Positions 1-7,551 of a DNA stretch of 64,000 nucleotides are shown here, in pieces. The notes beneath the pieces are model-generated. The model saw only the letters and a list, made by a program, of their open reading frames with translations, was not told where the DNA came from and ran no database searches. The DNA is taken from positions 3,162,001 through 3,226,000 of the forward strand of contig NZ_CP036164.1 of the NCBI RefSeq assembly GCF_004295485.1, given 5' to 3'. Within the stretch, counting starts at the first letter, position 1; every line of letters starts with the position of its first letter. The position numbers were made by a program, and so were the translations under genes. Source of the stretch: Janibacter limosus (lineage in GTDB: Bacteria > Actinomycetota > Actinomycetes > Actinomycetales > Dermatophilaceae).

Positions 1-386
1 TGTCCGCCAGGGCGCATGGCATCGGCAATGTTGGCGAAGAGGACCTCGTGATCGGCGATCCAGTGGAAGGTCGCGATGCTGATGCAGGCGTCCACGAGGG
101 ATGGCAGGTGGAGGGGCTGGGTCAGGTCGTGCTTGTAGGAGTCCAGACGAGGGTCGTTGATCTTTTCCTGGAGGACCTCGAGCATCCGGTCGGAAGCGTC
201 GACGGCGGTGACTCGACCGCGGGGCAGCCGCTCCAACAGCGCGGCCGTGTCGCGGCCGGTTCCTGCGCCTGCGTCCAGGACATGCTCGGCACCCGTCAGG
301 GTCACCTGCTCGAGGACTCTAGTCCCCCAGTGCTGGTGAGGCAGAGGAAGGGAGTCGTAGCTTCGGGCATTCCATTCACGTGGCAT
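1..386 (-). CDS. SAM-dependent methyltransferase (3' end beyond window)
   Basis: Reading the minus strand from an ATG at 386 gives an open frame running off the left edge, so only about 128 N-terminal residues are visible. They form a class I Rossmann methyltransferase: the SAM-binding motif I reads VLDAGAGTGRDTAALL, followed by the acidic strand end AVDASDRMLEVL and a motif-IV-like segment with CISIATFHWI. The last part resembles trans-aconitate methyltransferase-type small-molecule methyltransferases. It starts 33 bp after the stop of the preceding gene (420-2045) on the same strand, so it is probably the third gene of that operon. Substrate unknown. The pairing with a HemN-like radical SAM gene recalls the C10P/C10Q pair of CC-1065, but that is inference. 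Confidence 0.8.
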   Translation of the reverse strand, partial: MPREWNARSYDSLPLPHQHWGTRVLEQVTLTGAEHVLDAGAGTGRDTAALLERLPRGRVTAVDASDRMLEVLQEKINDPRLDSYKHDLTQPLHLPSLVDACISIATFHWIADHEVLFANIADAMRPGG

Positions 387-419
387 ACAAGGCTCCGATA
401 TGTGATGACGAGCTGGGGA

Positions 420-2045
420 TCAAGACGTGGCGAGTAGCTGATAAGTGGGGGCAGTGAAGCATGCGCGAGCCACCCTGTCGGGATCGACCACGTCGTGGTC
501 GTCAAGACTGAGGTAGGCCACCGCATTGCTCAATGCGCACGACTGGGCGTCCGTGCGCAGGTCGCGCCGAGCCTCGATCAGAATGCTCCACGGATCGTCG
601 GTTACGGAGGCAAGCGCTCGGCCGAGATCCAATCCGAGGGAGAGCAGGAGCAATTCTCCGGGGTCGGGCCCCCGGTCCAGTCCGCCTTCTTGCCATGGCT
701 GATCAATCACCAGTCCACCGTCGAGAGGCTGATGCGACAAGACCGTTGCGCTCAGCTGGGCCGCGACCAGTGCGGCGCGGTCCTGCGCGGGCAGGATCGG
801 CAGTTGCAACTCTGTGGCTCCAGTCGCCCCGACCATGCTGACCCGCAGTGGCAGCCCCGCGGTCACCGTTGCGGAGACAACGCCGGGCCTGTCACGGTCC
901 GAGAGGATGACTTCGGCCTGCAGGGCACGCGTCACCAGGTCCGTGTGGCCTGTGACAGCATCACGGCTCGATGCGGGGATCGCGAAGGGCCGCACAATCC
1001 GGGTCGACGCCCAGATCGAGGGCAGGGTCCTGGCGGTGACCTCGTCGCCCTGCCCCGTGACCTCGAGCCGGGAGGTCCACATGCAGGCCCATGGCTGGGC
1101 GTCGACCAACTCACGGGCATGGCGGCGAGAGTTCTCGACGGGGAGATCACGGTCGGTATCGAAGTCCTGAATGCGGGCGCTGATCCGCTGCTGCCCGGGC
1201 GTTCGCTCGGTTGAGGCCAGGGTCGCGATCGCGGCTGCGGGCCACTCAGCACCAATCCACGAGCGATGGAGCAGCACCGTCGTTGGCGTCAGTTGCGTCA
1301 GTCCCCGCACGTCACTCGTGGCCGCTGGCAGGACGCGCTCTGAGCGAAGGGTGACCACGGCCAGGTCGTCGAGGTTCGAGTGGATTTCACTCGCCCAGTA
1401 GGACTCAGACCAGTCCAGTGGGCTGACCTTTGCCACGTCGGGCAGGGAGGCGATCGCGTCAAGGTCCACTGGGGTGCCCTGTGACCAGTCGGCGCGGGCC
1501 GCATTGATGGCTACATCCAGCTGGGCTTGATGTGCCAGCCGGAGCAACAGCGAGGTCGCGAACGTGGTGCCCTCGATCTCTGTCAAGGGTTGGGTGCCAT
1601 CGCCTCGTGCAGAGACGCTCAAGGTGGCGCCCAGGTCGGTTGCCTCAAGGACCCGAGAGGACAGTCGGCTGTTGTCGATGACCAGGACCAGGTCGTGAGA
1701 GTGGCACAGTTCAGCGAAGGCCGCGATGTCCACGAGCGCGCCCTGATCGGTGATCGAGTCGAGCACGACGACCTGCGTCAACTCATCGACCTGGCCACCG
1801 ACATCTTCCAAGTTCGTCGCGTCCACCATCGACGTCGGGCGATCGTGCCGAAGCAAGTAGTCGGCGAGGTCGCTCGCACCCGCGATGGAGGCGGACACCA
1901 CCACCCGGCCCCCTCGATTCGACATCGCAAGAGCCGACAATGCCAACGCTTCGGTGACGGTCACTCCCACCATCAGGGTCCCGTCGCCACCGTCACCGGG
2001 CGACGTCGCCTGGGCGGTCGTGGCCGGCGCGCTCACCGACGGCAC
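420..2045 (-). CDS. Large protein with degenerate PLP-enzyme (Cys/Met metabolism-like) N-terminal fold, no catalytic lysine seen
   Basis: A 541-residue protein with a GTG start at 2045, overlapping the end of the upstream radical SAM gene by 13 bp, so translation is probably coupled. Residues of about 25-170 match the large-domain pattern of fold-type I cystathionine synthase/lyase-like enzymes: a turn like RGGRVVVSASIAG, then VDIAAFAELCHSHDLVLVIDNS, then DLGATLSVSARGD. In active relatives the last stretch reads SATKY, whose lysine binds PLP; here the lysine position is not conserved, so the domain looks like a pseudoenzyme. The remaining 350 or so residues match no family I recognise. It sits between a HemN-like protein and a methyltransferase, so a structural or substrate-binding role in the same pathway is plausible but unproven. 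Confidence 0.72.
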   Translation of the reverse strand: MPSVSAPATTAQATSPGDGGDGTLMVGVTVTEALALSALAMSNRGGRVVVSASIAGASDLADYLLRHDRPTSMVDATNLEDVGGQVDELTQVVVLDSITDQGALVDIAAFAELCHSHDLVLVIDNSRLSSRVLEATDLGATLSVSARGDGTQPLTEIEGTTFATSLLLRLAHQAQLDVAINAARADWSQGTPVDLDAIASLPDVAKVSPLDWSESYWASEIHSNLDDLAVVTLRSERVLPAATSDVRGLTQLTPTTVLLHRSWIGAEWPAAAIATLASTERTPGQQRISARIQDFDTDRDLPVENSRRHARELVDAQPWACMWTSRLEVTGQGDEVTARTLPSIWASTRIVRPFAIPASSRDAVTGHTDLVTRALQAEVILSDRDRPGVVSATVTAGLPLRVSMVGATGATELQLPILPAQDRAALVAAQLSATVLSHQPLDGGLVIDQPWQEGGLDRGPDPGELLLLSLGLDLGRALASVTDDPWSILIEARRDLRTDAQSCALSNAVAYLSLDDHDVVDPDRVARACFTAPTYQLLATS

Positions 2046-3493
2046 ACCGGGGCATCGGACAGGCCGATGCGCTGGTGGAAATAGTGCTCGATGATCTCCT
2101 CGTGCAGCGCCTCCCCATTGAGCGTCGGGATGAAGGCGTCACCGTTGTCCGTCTGAGTCACCAGGCCACGCTCGAGAAGGTCCGCGAAGGAGGACGCGAA
2201 GGGCTCCATCGAGACGAGGTCCGCGCCAAACTGCTCCTTGTAGCGTGCCAGACGGATCGGCTGGTTGGCCTTGAAGTTGAATCCCAGTGCCGTGCCAATC
2301 GCCTGATGTCCCTCCAAGCGCCGGCCAGGGGCCAGAGGGAGACCTTCCTCCTTCTGCATGAAGTTGGCGTACTTCCCGATATCAATCATGTTGTGGGTCT
2401 GGAGGAACTCTTCTCCGCCGCCGGTGAGCCACCCGTAAGCGCCCGGACCAACGGCAAGCATCGTGTCATAGTGCTCCCATTTGTCCTTGGAGGTGCGTGG
2501 GATATTTCCGCCTTCGTAGGTTTCGGGTCGGGACCACCATCCGCACGGGCTCGGAGAGTACCCGTCGCCGAGAAGTTCACCCACCGCCACTTCGCGCATG
2601 TCGTAGGTTTGATTCAACGATGGGAAACGGCCCTCTTGAATGAGTCGCTCTCGAACGCTGGGATTGTTCCAGACCGCGCGATTACCAATACCCATGTCTT
2701 GTCGGTCGGCATTGCGAAGACGGTAAATCGTGATGGTCGGAATGTCGAGATCCGTGAGGATCTCGAAGTCACGCCTCACGCTCTCAGGGGTTTGATAGGG
2801 CAGGCCAAACATCATGTCAACGTTGAACGGCATCCCAGTTGCCTTGAGATTCTCGATGGCTTCCAAAGATTGCGCGGCCGTGTGGCGGCGCTTCGTGAAG
2901 TCGTTGACCTCGTCCTGGAGGCTCTGAACGCCTAGGCTGAACCGATTAAATCCAAGGTCCAGCGCACGTTCCAGATTTTCCTTCGTGAAGTTTTCTGGAT
3001 TTCCCTCGATGTTGAACTCGACATCTGGCTGGATGGAGTACTCGCTGCGGACCCAGTCGACCAAGGGCGCGATGGTTTGAGTGCTGTTCAGCATCAGAGC
3101 AGCAGTTCCGCCACCGATGTAGAACGAGCCGATTTTGGCATCAGCCATCCACGGGGCATTTTTGAGCTGCCGGCGCGACTCTTCGATGAGGAGGTCCTGC
3201 CACAACAGGAGGGAAGCGTCTTCCTTACCTCGAGGGATCAGGCGCTTGACGTAGTTGCAGAAGTGGCAGATGTAATTGCACAGGGGCAGATGAAAGTACA
3301 GATGAGCGCGCTTGCCTGCCCCATCGAAGTTCGCGATGGCCCGCTTGCACTCTTCGACACTCACTCCCTCGCCACTGTTTGATGTGACATTGATGTTGTA
3401 TTCGTCTCGGTCGACCTGAAGGTGCTTATTGGCCTCCAGCAAGGCGCCAAGGTTCAGCTCAACGTCTGGTTCTGAAATGTCCGATGCAATCAT
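2033..3493 (-). CDS. HemN-like radical SAM protein
   Basis: A 486-residue radical SAM enzyme of the coproporphyrinogen-oxidase-like (HemN) family. The cluster motif CNYICHFC (CX3CX2C) is near residue 73, followed by GGGTAAL (the HemN GGGTPS motif), a FNIEGNP strand and a GVQSLQDEV segment. A HemN C-terminal-type domain appears to follow. The ATG at 3493 is preceded by a GGGGGA ribosome-binding site. The neighbours are not haem genes: the next genes are a PLP-fold pseudoenzyme and a SAM methyltransferase, with a phosphopantetheinyl transferase divergently upstream. That argues for specialised metabolism (for example class C radical methylation or cyclopropanation, as with C10P, Jaw5 or NosN) rather than haem synthesis. 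The substrate cannot be read from sequence. G+C is visibly lower than in the genes after 5 kb. Confidence 0.88.
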   Translation of the reverse strand: MIASDISEPDVELNLGALLEANKHLQVDRDEYNINVTSNSGEGVSVEECKRAIANFDGAGKRAHLYFHLPLCNYICHFCNYVKRLIPRGKEDASLLLWQDLLIEESRRQLKNAPWMADAKIGSFYIGGGTAALMLNSTQTIAPLVDWVRSEYSIQPDVEFNIEGNPENFTKENLERALDLGFNRFSLGVQSLQDEVNDFTKRRHTAAQSLEAIENLKATGMPFNVDMMFGLPYQTPESVRRDFEILTDLDIPTITIYRLRNADRQDMGIGNRAVWNNPSVRERLIQEGRFPSLNQTYDMREVAVGELLGDGYSPSPCGWWSRPETYEGGNIPRTSKDKWEHYDTMLAVGPGAYGWLTGGGEEFLQTHNMIDIGKYANFMQKEEGLPLAPGRRLEGHQAIGTALGFNFKANQPIRLARYKEQFGADLVSMEPFASSFADLLERGLVTQTDNGDAFIPTLNGEALHEEIIEHYFHQRIGLSDAPVCRR

Positions 3494-3826
3494 GAGTCCC
3501 CCAAGTGTCGACGATAGTGACGCGGTATCGCGCAGCTGGCCGCGAGGTCGGAACCTCTAGCCGAATGCAGCCTGACACAGCAATCGGCGATCTGCATCTG
3601 GTTGATCCGTCAACTTCCTCACGGTCCCCATTGCTCCTTTCGCTTCCTCGGTCCACCGAGAAACATTTACCATTTCCCGACGATTCTTAAGACGGCTCTT
3701 CACAGATGAGGGTGTAGCGCGTGGTCAAGGATCGATCAGCGGGGCGCTGCCCGGGTAGGTGTCGCCACGAGATCGAACGCCGACCGCTGCTGCCGAGGCT
3801 GTGGCTGTGAAGGAACCGCGCGACAC

Positions 3827-4055
3827 CATGTCGAGGGCCGCTCCAAACAGGTCTTCAAGGAGTGGCTCGCCGCTCGCCCCGAGGCATGGCGTCAGAGCGT
3901 TGGGGTCGTTGCGATGGATGGATTCACCAGTTCAAGAGCGCCACGACCGAGGATCTTCCGAGGCCCCCGCGTTCACGGATCCCTTTAAGGAACCGCACCG
4001 GCACCACGGCCGCAAAGACGACGTGCTTTACCGAGATCGACGCAGCGCCCTGGGC
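3827..4055 (+). pseudogene. Decayed ISL3-family transposase fragment
   Basis: The 690-bp gap between the radical SAM gene and the phosphopantetheinyl transferase contains no intact gene but carries pieces of a transposase in shifting plus-strand frames. From 3827 one frame gives HVEGRSKQVFKEWLAARPEA and then VVAMDGFT. The next frame gives FKSATTEDLP and, further on, a DPF motif. Near 4002 another reads HHGRKDDVLYRDRR. In order these match the middle of ISL3-type transposases (VEGRSKQAFKxWLA, VVAMDGFTGFKTA, MDPFHV, HRGRKDDPLYRARR). At least two frameshifts and missing ends make it non-functional. I saw no terminal inverted repeats. It marks past insertion-element activity beside the putative biosynthetic genes. 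Confidence 0.75.
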
Positions 4056-4173
4056 TTCAACGCCTCAGCTGGTTGGACTGCGTTCCGAGACTGATGGCCA
4101 CCTCATTCGACGCGCACTACGCTGAGGACGACCGGTCGTTCGACCGGTCTTCCCTGAGTAGACCGCGAACGAG

Positions 4174-4179
4174 AAGGAG
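4174..4179 (+). promoter_or_regulatory. Ribosome-binding site suggesting a CTG start
   Basis: AAGGAG stands 6 nt before a CTG codon at 4186. The frame is closed by a TAG at 4159 and contains no ATG, GTG or TTG before the GTG at 4282. Residues encoded between 4186 and 4282 still resemble phosphopantetheinyl transferase N-termini, so this site favours a non-canonical CTG start. Confidence 0.5.
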
Positions 4180-4185
4180 CCACTG

Positions 4186-4854
4186 CTGAGCCCCGTCGGC
4201 GCGTCCGCACTCCTGCGTGCTGTTCTCGGCCCCGGGCCAGCAGTTCGTGAACTGCGTGGCCAGGGCAACCCGTCGAACCTTGTGGGTCCTGAGGTCCAGG
4301 TCGTGGCTCGCGCGATCGAATCTCGTCGCAGAGAATTTGCTGCTGGACGTTCCTGCGCGAGAGAAGCAGCTCTCGAGACGGGTCATGACCTTGGTCCACT
4401 CCTGTCTGGCCCGACCCGCGAACCTCTCTGGCCGTCCGACCTCGTCGGTAGCATCACCCATTGCGCCGGCTTCGCTGGAGCGGCCGTGGCGCCCGCGACA
4501 CACTGGCGCGGCCTGGGCATCGACTGCGAACCCGCCCGACCGCTACCTACTGAACTCATCGGCGCCATCCTGACGGCACGCGAGAGGTTCACCGTGGCAC
4601 AACTCAGAGAATCTGAAGAGCGCCCTTGGGAGCGCATCATTTTCAGCGCCAAGGAGTCGCTTTTCAAGACATGGTTTCCGCTGCGCCGCACCTGGCTTGG
4701 CTTTGATGAGGCCGAGGTTGCCCTTCAGCCGGATGGCACCTTCCAAGCTGAGATCCTCGTCCTTGACACCGGTCCCCACCCTCGGACGGTGTTCGGTCGA
4801 TGGAGGATCGACAGGGGTCTCATCGTCACCGGGCTCGCCCTGCCCGCACCCTGA
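4186..4854 (+). CDS. 4'-phosphopantetheinyl transferase (EntD/Sfp superfamily)
   Basis: Transfers phosphopantetheine from CoA to carrier proteins of NRPS, PKS or fatty-acid systems. From the proposed CTG start the protein is 222 residues; from the first conventional codon (GTG at 4282) it is 190. Family motifs are clear: RRREFAAGRSCAR near the N-terminus, VGSITHC, the magnesium-binding GIDCEPARPL, and the core FSAKESLFKTWFPL (the [WF]xxKEaxxK signature). The longer start restores the usual length and N-terminal segment. It stands divergent from the HemN-like operon with a dead transposase between. A dedicated PPTase next to radical SAM and methyltransferase genes suggests a carrier-protein pathway beyond the window, but it could also be the cell's general Sfp-type enzyme. 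Confidence 0.87.
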   Translation: MSPVGASALLRAVLGPGPAVRELRGQGNPSNLVGPEVQVVARAIESRRREFAAGRSCAREAALETGHDLGPLLSGPTREPLWPSDLVGSITHCAGFAGAAVAPATHWRGLGIDCEPARPLPTELIGAILTARERFTVAQLRESEERPWERIIFSAKESLFKTWFPLRRTWLGFDEAEVALQPDGTFQAEILVLDTGPHPRTVFGRWRIDRGLIVTGLALPAP

Positions 4855-4871
4855 CCGCCCCTCTGCGCTGA

Positions 4872-5009
4872 TCAAGCCCTCGGATCAGCGTTTTCCGGGC
4901 ACTGGCACCAGTTGGCGGCGGGAATTTGGGCCCGCACGTCGGCCACGTGCTCACCACAGCCGCTCCACGTCGTCTTGCCACACTGCTGGCACCTCACCGG
5001 CCTGCACAC
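4872..5009 (-). CDS. Small cysteine-rich protein, CGKTTWxGCGxH family
   Basis: A 45-residue protein from a GTG at 5009, preceded at about 10 nt by an AGGGGAG ribosome-binding site. It contains CQQCGKTTWSGCGEHV and a final CQC motif, a pattern I recognise in short actinobacterial zinc-ribbon-like proteins of unknown function. The frame stays open upstream to an ATG at 5078 or 5093 (adding another CEWC pair), but that start overlaps the start of the divergent NYN gene, so the shorter form is preferred. It converges on the phosphopantetheinyl transferase gene. Confidence 0.55.
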   Translation of the reverse strand: MCRPVRCQQCGKTTWSGCGEHVADVRAQIPAANWCQCPENADPRA

Positions 5010-5076
5010 GAGCGGACACTCCCCTTCGTCGTCGTGCCGGCGGACGTACCGGCACCACTCACAGTAAGGTCCGAGC

Positions 5077-5625
5077 ATGGCTGAGCGCAGCACCTACCTC
5101 CTCGTCGACGGGGAAAACATCGACGCCACCCTGGGGGTCTCGGTCCTCGGACGTCGCCCCGAGCCGCAGGAGCGGCCGCGGTGGAACACGCTGCTCGACT
5201 ACACCGAGGCAGCGTGGGGCCAGCCGGTCAAGGGCCTGTTCTTCCTCGCCGTCGCCGGTGAGCTGCCCGCGTCCTTCGTCCAGGCGCTGCTCGCGATGGG
5301 CTACCGCCCCGTGCCACTGCGCGGCGAGGGCAAGGTCGTCGACATCGCGATCCAGCGCACGGCCGAGGCGCTCATCGAGCGGGACGCCGACGTCATGCTC
5401 GTCAGCCACGACAACGACTTCACGCCCCAGATGGAGGCGTTGGCCAAGGACGACGACCGTCGCGTCGGGATCGTCGGCTTCAGCGAGTTCATGGCCACCG
5501 GGCTCAAGCACGTCCCGGGCGTGGAGTTCTTCGACCTCGAGTACGACGTCTCGGCCTTCAAGAGCCGCCTGCCGCGCGTCCGCGTGATCGAGATCGACGA
5601 GTTCGACCCGCTCGAGTTCATCTGA
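5077..5625 (+). CDS. NYN domain protein (putative ribonuclease)
   Basis: A 182-residue NYN/PIN-like domain protein (LabA/DUF88 group). The conserved acidic core is visible: LLVDGENIDATLG at the N-terminus (first catalytic Asp), KVVDIAIQRTAEALIERDAD in the middle, and VMLVSHDNDFTPQM (the SxDxDF motif) after it. Such proteins are probable metal-dependent RNases; the target here is unknown. It occupies the whole protein with no added RNA-binding domain. It is followed after 17 bp by a RibD-like reductase, so the two may be co-transcribed. Confidence 0.85.
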   Translation: MAERSTYLLVDGENIDATLGVSVLGRRPEPQERPRWNTLLDYTEAAWGQPVKGLFFLAVAGELPASFVQALLAMGYRPVPLRGEGKVVDIAIQRTAEALIERDADVMLVSHDNDFTPQMEALAKDDDRRVGIVGFSEFMATGLKHVPGVEFFDLEYDVSAFKSRLPRVRVIEIDEFDPLEFI

Positions 5626-5642
5626 CCGAAGGGAGCCCCGCC

Positions 5643-6242
5643 GTGGGCGTCGTCTACAGCGACATCGCCGTGTCCGCCGACGGGTTCGCCGCCGGACCGC
5701 GCCAGAGCGAGCAGACCCCGATGGGCGAGATCGCCGAGGGCGCGCTGCATGCGTGGATGTTCGAGGCCTACGAGGACAACAAGGCCGAGGTCGACGGGAT
5801 CCTCGACTCGGGCGCGACCGTCATGGGGCGCAACATGTTTGGTCCCGTCCGCGGTGAGTGGGACCGCGACTGGCGCGGCTGGTGGGGCGACGAGCCGCCG
5901 TACCACGGGCCCGTCTTCGTCCTCACGCACTTCGCGCACGAGCCGATCGAGATGGCGGGTGGCACGACCTTCCACTTCGTCACCGAGGGCATCGAGGTCG
6001 CGCTCGAGCGGGCGCGGGCTGCGGCAGGCGAGCACAATGTCTCCGTGGCGGGTGGAGCGAGCACGGTCAACCAGTTCCTCGCCGCGGGGCTTCTCGACGA
6101 GCTGCGCCTGCACGTGACGGCGAGCATCCTGGGCTCTGGCGAGCGGCTCTTCGAGGGCGTCCCGCCGCAGTCGCTCGAGCGGGTCTCGGTCAGGGCCGCC
6201 TCGCTCGTCACCCACGTCACATATCGCCCGGTGCGCGACTGA
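5643..6242 (+). CDS. Dihydrofolate reductase family protein (RibD C-terminal-like)
   Basis: A 199-residue protein with a GTG start and a GGGAG ribosome-binding site. The fold pattern matches the RibD C-terminal/DHFR-like reductases: YSDIAVSADGFAAGP at the N-terminus, GATVMGRNMFG (the nucleotide-binding helix), HFAHEPIEMAGGTTFHFVT and the VSVAGGASTVNQFLAAGLLDEL segment that binds NADPH. Such stand-alone copies reduce unknown small substrates and are not the riboflavin-pathway RibD itself, which is fused to a deaminase. No riboflavin genes are nearby. Confidence 0.85.
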   Translation: MGVVYSDIAVSADGFAAGPRQSEQTPMGEIAEGALHAWMFEAYEDNKAEVDGILDSGATVMGRNMFGPVRGEWDRDWRGWWGDEPPYHGPVFVLTHFAHEPIEMAGGTTFHFVTEGIEVALERARAAAGEHNVSVAGGASTVNQFLAAGLLDELRLHVTASILGSGERLFEGVPPQSLERVSVRAASLVTHVTYRPVRD

Positions 6243-6261
6243 CGCGCGCGCCTCCGCGGTA

Positions 6262-6371
6262 TTACTTGCGGGTACGACACCCACTTGTCCCGCGACCCGG
6301 AAGCGAAACCCTGATTTTCCGGGGTTCTTGATCCGGCCCAACGGTCAAGTGCACGTCGTACCCGCACGTAA
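6262..6371. repeat. 110-bp imperfect inverted-repeat element
   Basis: Two 17-bp arms, 6262-6278 and 6355-6371, are inverted copies with a single mismatch. Inside them the pair cacttg/caagtg continues the symmetry, and a third short pair aaccc/gggtt lies near the centre. It fills most of the 250-bp gap between two convergent genes. The arms are far longer than a typical terminator and the loop is large. It may be a miniature mobile element, a cruciform or a structured RNA. I saw no clear target-site duplication and no protein-coding content. Confidence 0.7.
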
Positions 6372-6492
6372 CAACAGGTCCCACCTGCGGCGGCGCCTCA
6401 CCACCAAGCTGACCCGGCGCTGAACCCGCCCCCAGCGCACCAATCGTCAGGTCATGGCTGACACCGGTCTCTTCTCCGCCCCGCCGGCGCGT

Positions 6493-7251
6493 TCATGTCG
6501 AGATCCGGTGGTCCGGGCCAGCGTTGTCGTCGAGGCGCCACCACTGGCCCGGCTCGAGACGTGCAGCCACGTCGGCCGCCGCCGGCGTGATGAGGTCCCG
6601 CTCGAGCAGGACCTCCGCGACCTGGCTCCGCTCGGCGAGCAGAGCGCGGCGCTCCTCCTCGGGCACCGCGCGCACCGAGTCCTCCATCCGCAGGCGATCC
6701 GCGATGTAGCGGGAGGGCGGACGTGACCACATCCGCATCGCAACGAGAGCCACGAGGGCCAGGACCGCGGTCGCGACGACGAAGGGGGCGACCGTCCGGT
6801 ACTCCTCGCTCGACAGGAGGGATGGAAACCAGGCCAGCACGATGATCGAGGAGACGAGGGCCACCGCTGACCACGCCGTCCACAGGCCGTCCTTGTGCCG
6901 GCCGAGCCGCCACCAGTCGAGGATCGTCCATCCCTGCCCCATCGCCCCGAGGACGAAGGACCAGTGGACCGCCCCGTAGAGCAGGCCGCCGTCCAGACCA
7001 TCGGACTGCATGGTGCTCGACATCCCTCCGCCCGAGCCCGGGACGCCCGGGTTACCCAGGGGAGCGACCAGCCCGGCGAAGGGAGCGATGAGCATGACCG
7101 CCTTGAAGATCCGCAACCACAGGTCGGTGCGGTGGGCGCCGCGCAGGGACGGCGTCTCCATCAAGAGCGTCGCCTCCAAGGAACCGAAGCCCACGCCCTT
7201 GGCGAACTCACCCTCGCGCGCCTCCTTCAGCGCCTCACCCGCCATGGTCAC
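6493..7251 (-). CDS. Putative membrane protein, unknown function
   Basis: A 252-residue protein from a GTG at 7251 (or an ATG two codons in). It has a hydrophilic N-terminus, then about four hydrophobic segments: around residues 49-65, a weaker one near 93-105, and a strong pair near 128-143 and 153-171. A charged C-terminal tail of about 75 residues follows, containing RALLAERSQVAEVLLERDLI. I do not recognise a family. The gene converges on the RibD-like gene and is followed upstream by a second small membrane protein on the same strand, 16 bp away, so the two are probably co-expressed. Confidence 0.7.
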   Translation of the reverse strand: MTMAGEALKEAREGEFAKGVGFGSLEATLLMETPSLRGAHRTDLWLRIFKAVMLIAPFAGLVAPLGNPGVPGSGGGMSSTMQSDGLDGGLLYGAVHWSFVLGAMGQGWTILDWWRLGRHKDGLWTAWSAVALVSSIIVLAWFPSLLSSEEYRTVAPFVVATAVLALVALVAMRMWSRPPSRYIADRLRMEDSVRAVPEEERRALLAERSQVAEVLLERDLITPAAADVAARLEPGQWWRLDDNAGPDHRIST

Positions 7252-7266
7252 CCACCGATCCTGCGC

Positions 7267-7551
7267 TCATCTGTTCCGCCAGACGAAGAGGGGCACCGCC
7301 AGCATGGCCACGCCCACCACGATCACGAGGATGCCGGCCAGCATCATGGCGCCGGCACCGGTGTCCAGGCCGCCCGTCATGACCCATCCGAGACCCCCGC
7401 ACAGGAGGATGCCCAACCCGACCATGAGGGCGAGGACGCCGAGGGCGGCCATGACCACGGCCGCCGCGATCCCGACGCTGTCGTCCTTTGCGGGCGGCCT
7501 CGGCGGGGACGCGGGCCCGGGCGCCGGCGGGAGGCTCAACGCTGCAGCCAC
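7267..7551 (-). CDS. Small membrane protein, unknown function
   Basis: A 94-residue protein with a proline-rich N-terminus and two strongly hydrophobic helices (roughly residues 28-58 and 67-88) ending in the positively charged tail WRNR. The GTG start at 7551 overlaps the end of the enoyl-CoA hydratase gene by 16 bp, so translation may be coupled to it. No family recognised. It resembles generic small actinobacterial two-helix proteins. Confidence 0.6.
   Translation of the reverse strand: MAAALSLPPAPGPASPPRPPAKDDSVGIAAAVVMAALGVLALMVGLGILLCGGLGWVMTGGLDTGAGAMMLAGILVIVVGVAMLAVPLFVWRNR

Noticed and set aside
2033..3493. Annotation as a haem-biosynthetic coproporphyrinogen dehydrogenase
   Set aside because: Context lacks haem genes and contains a methyltransferase and PPTase; HemN-like proteins have diverse roles.
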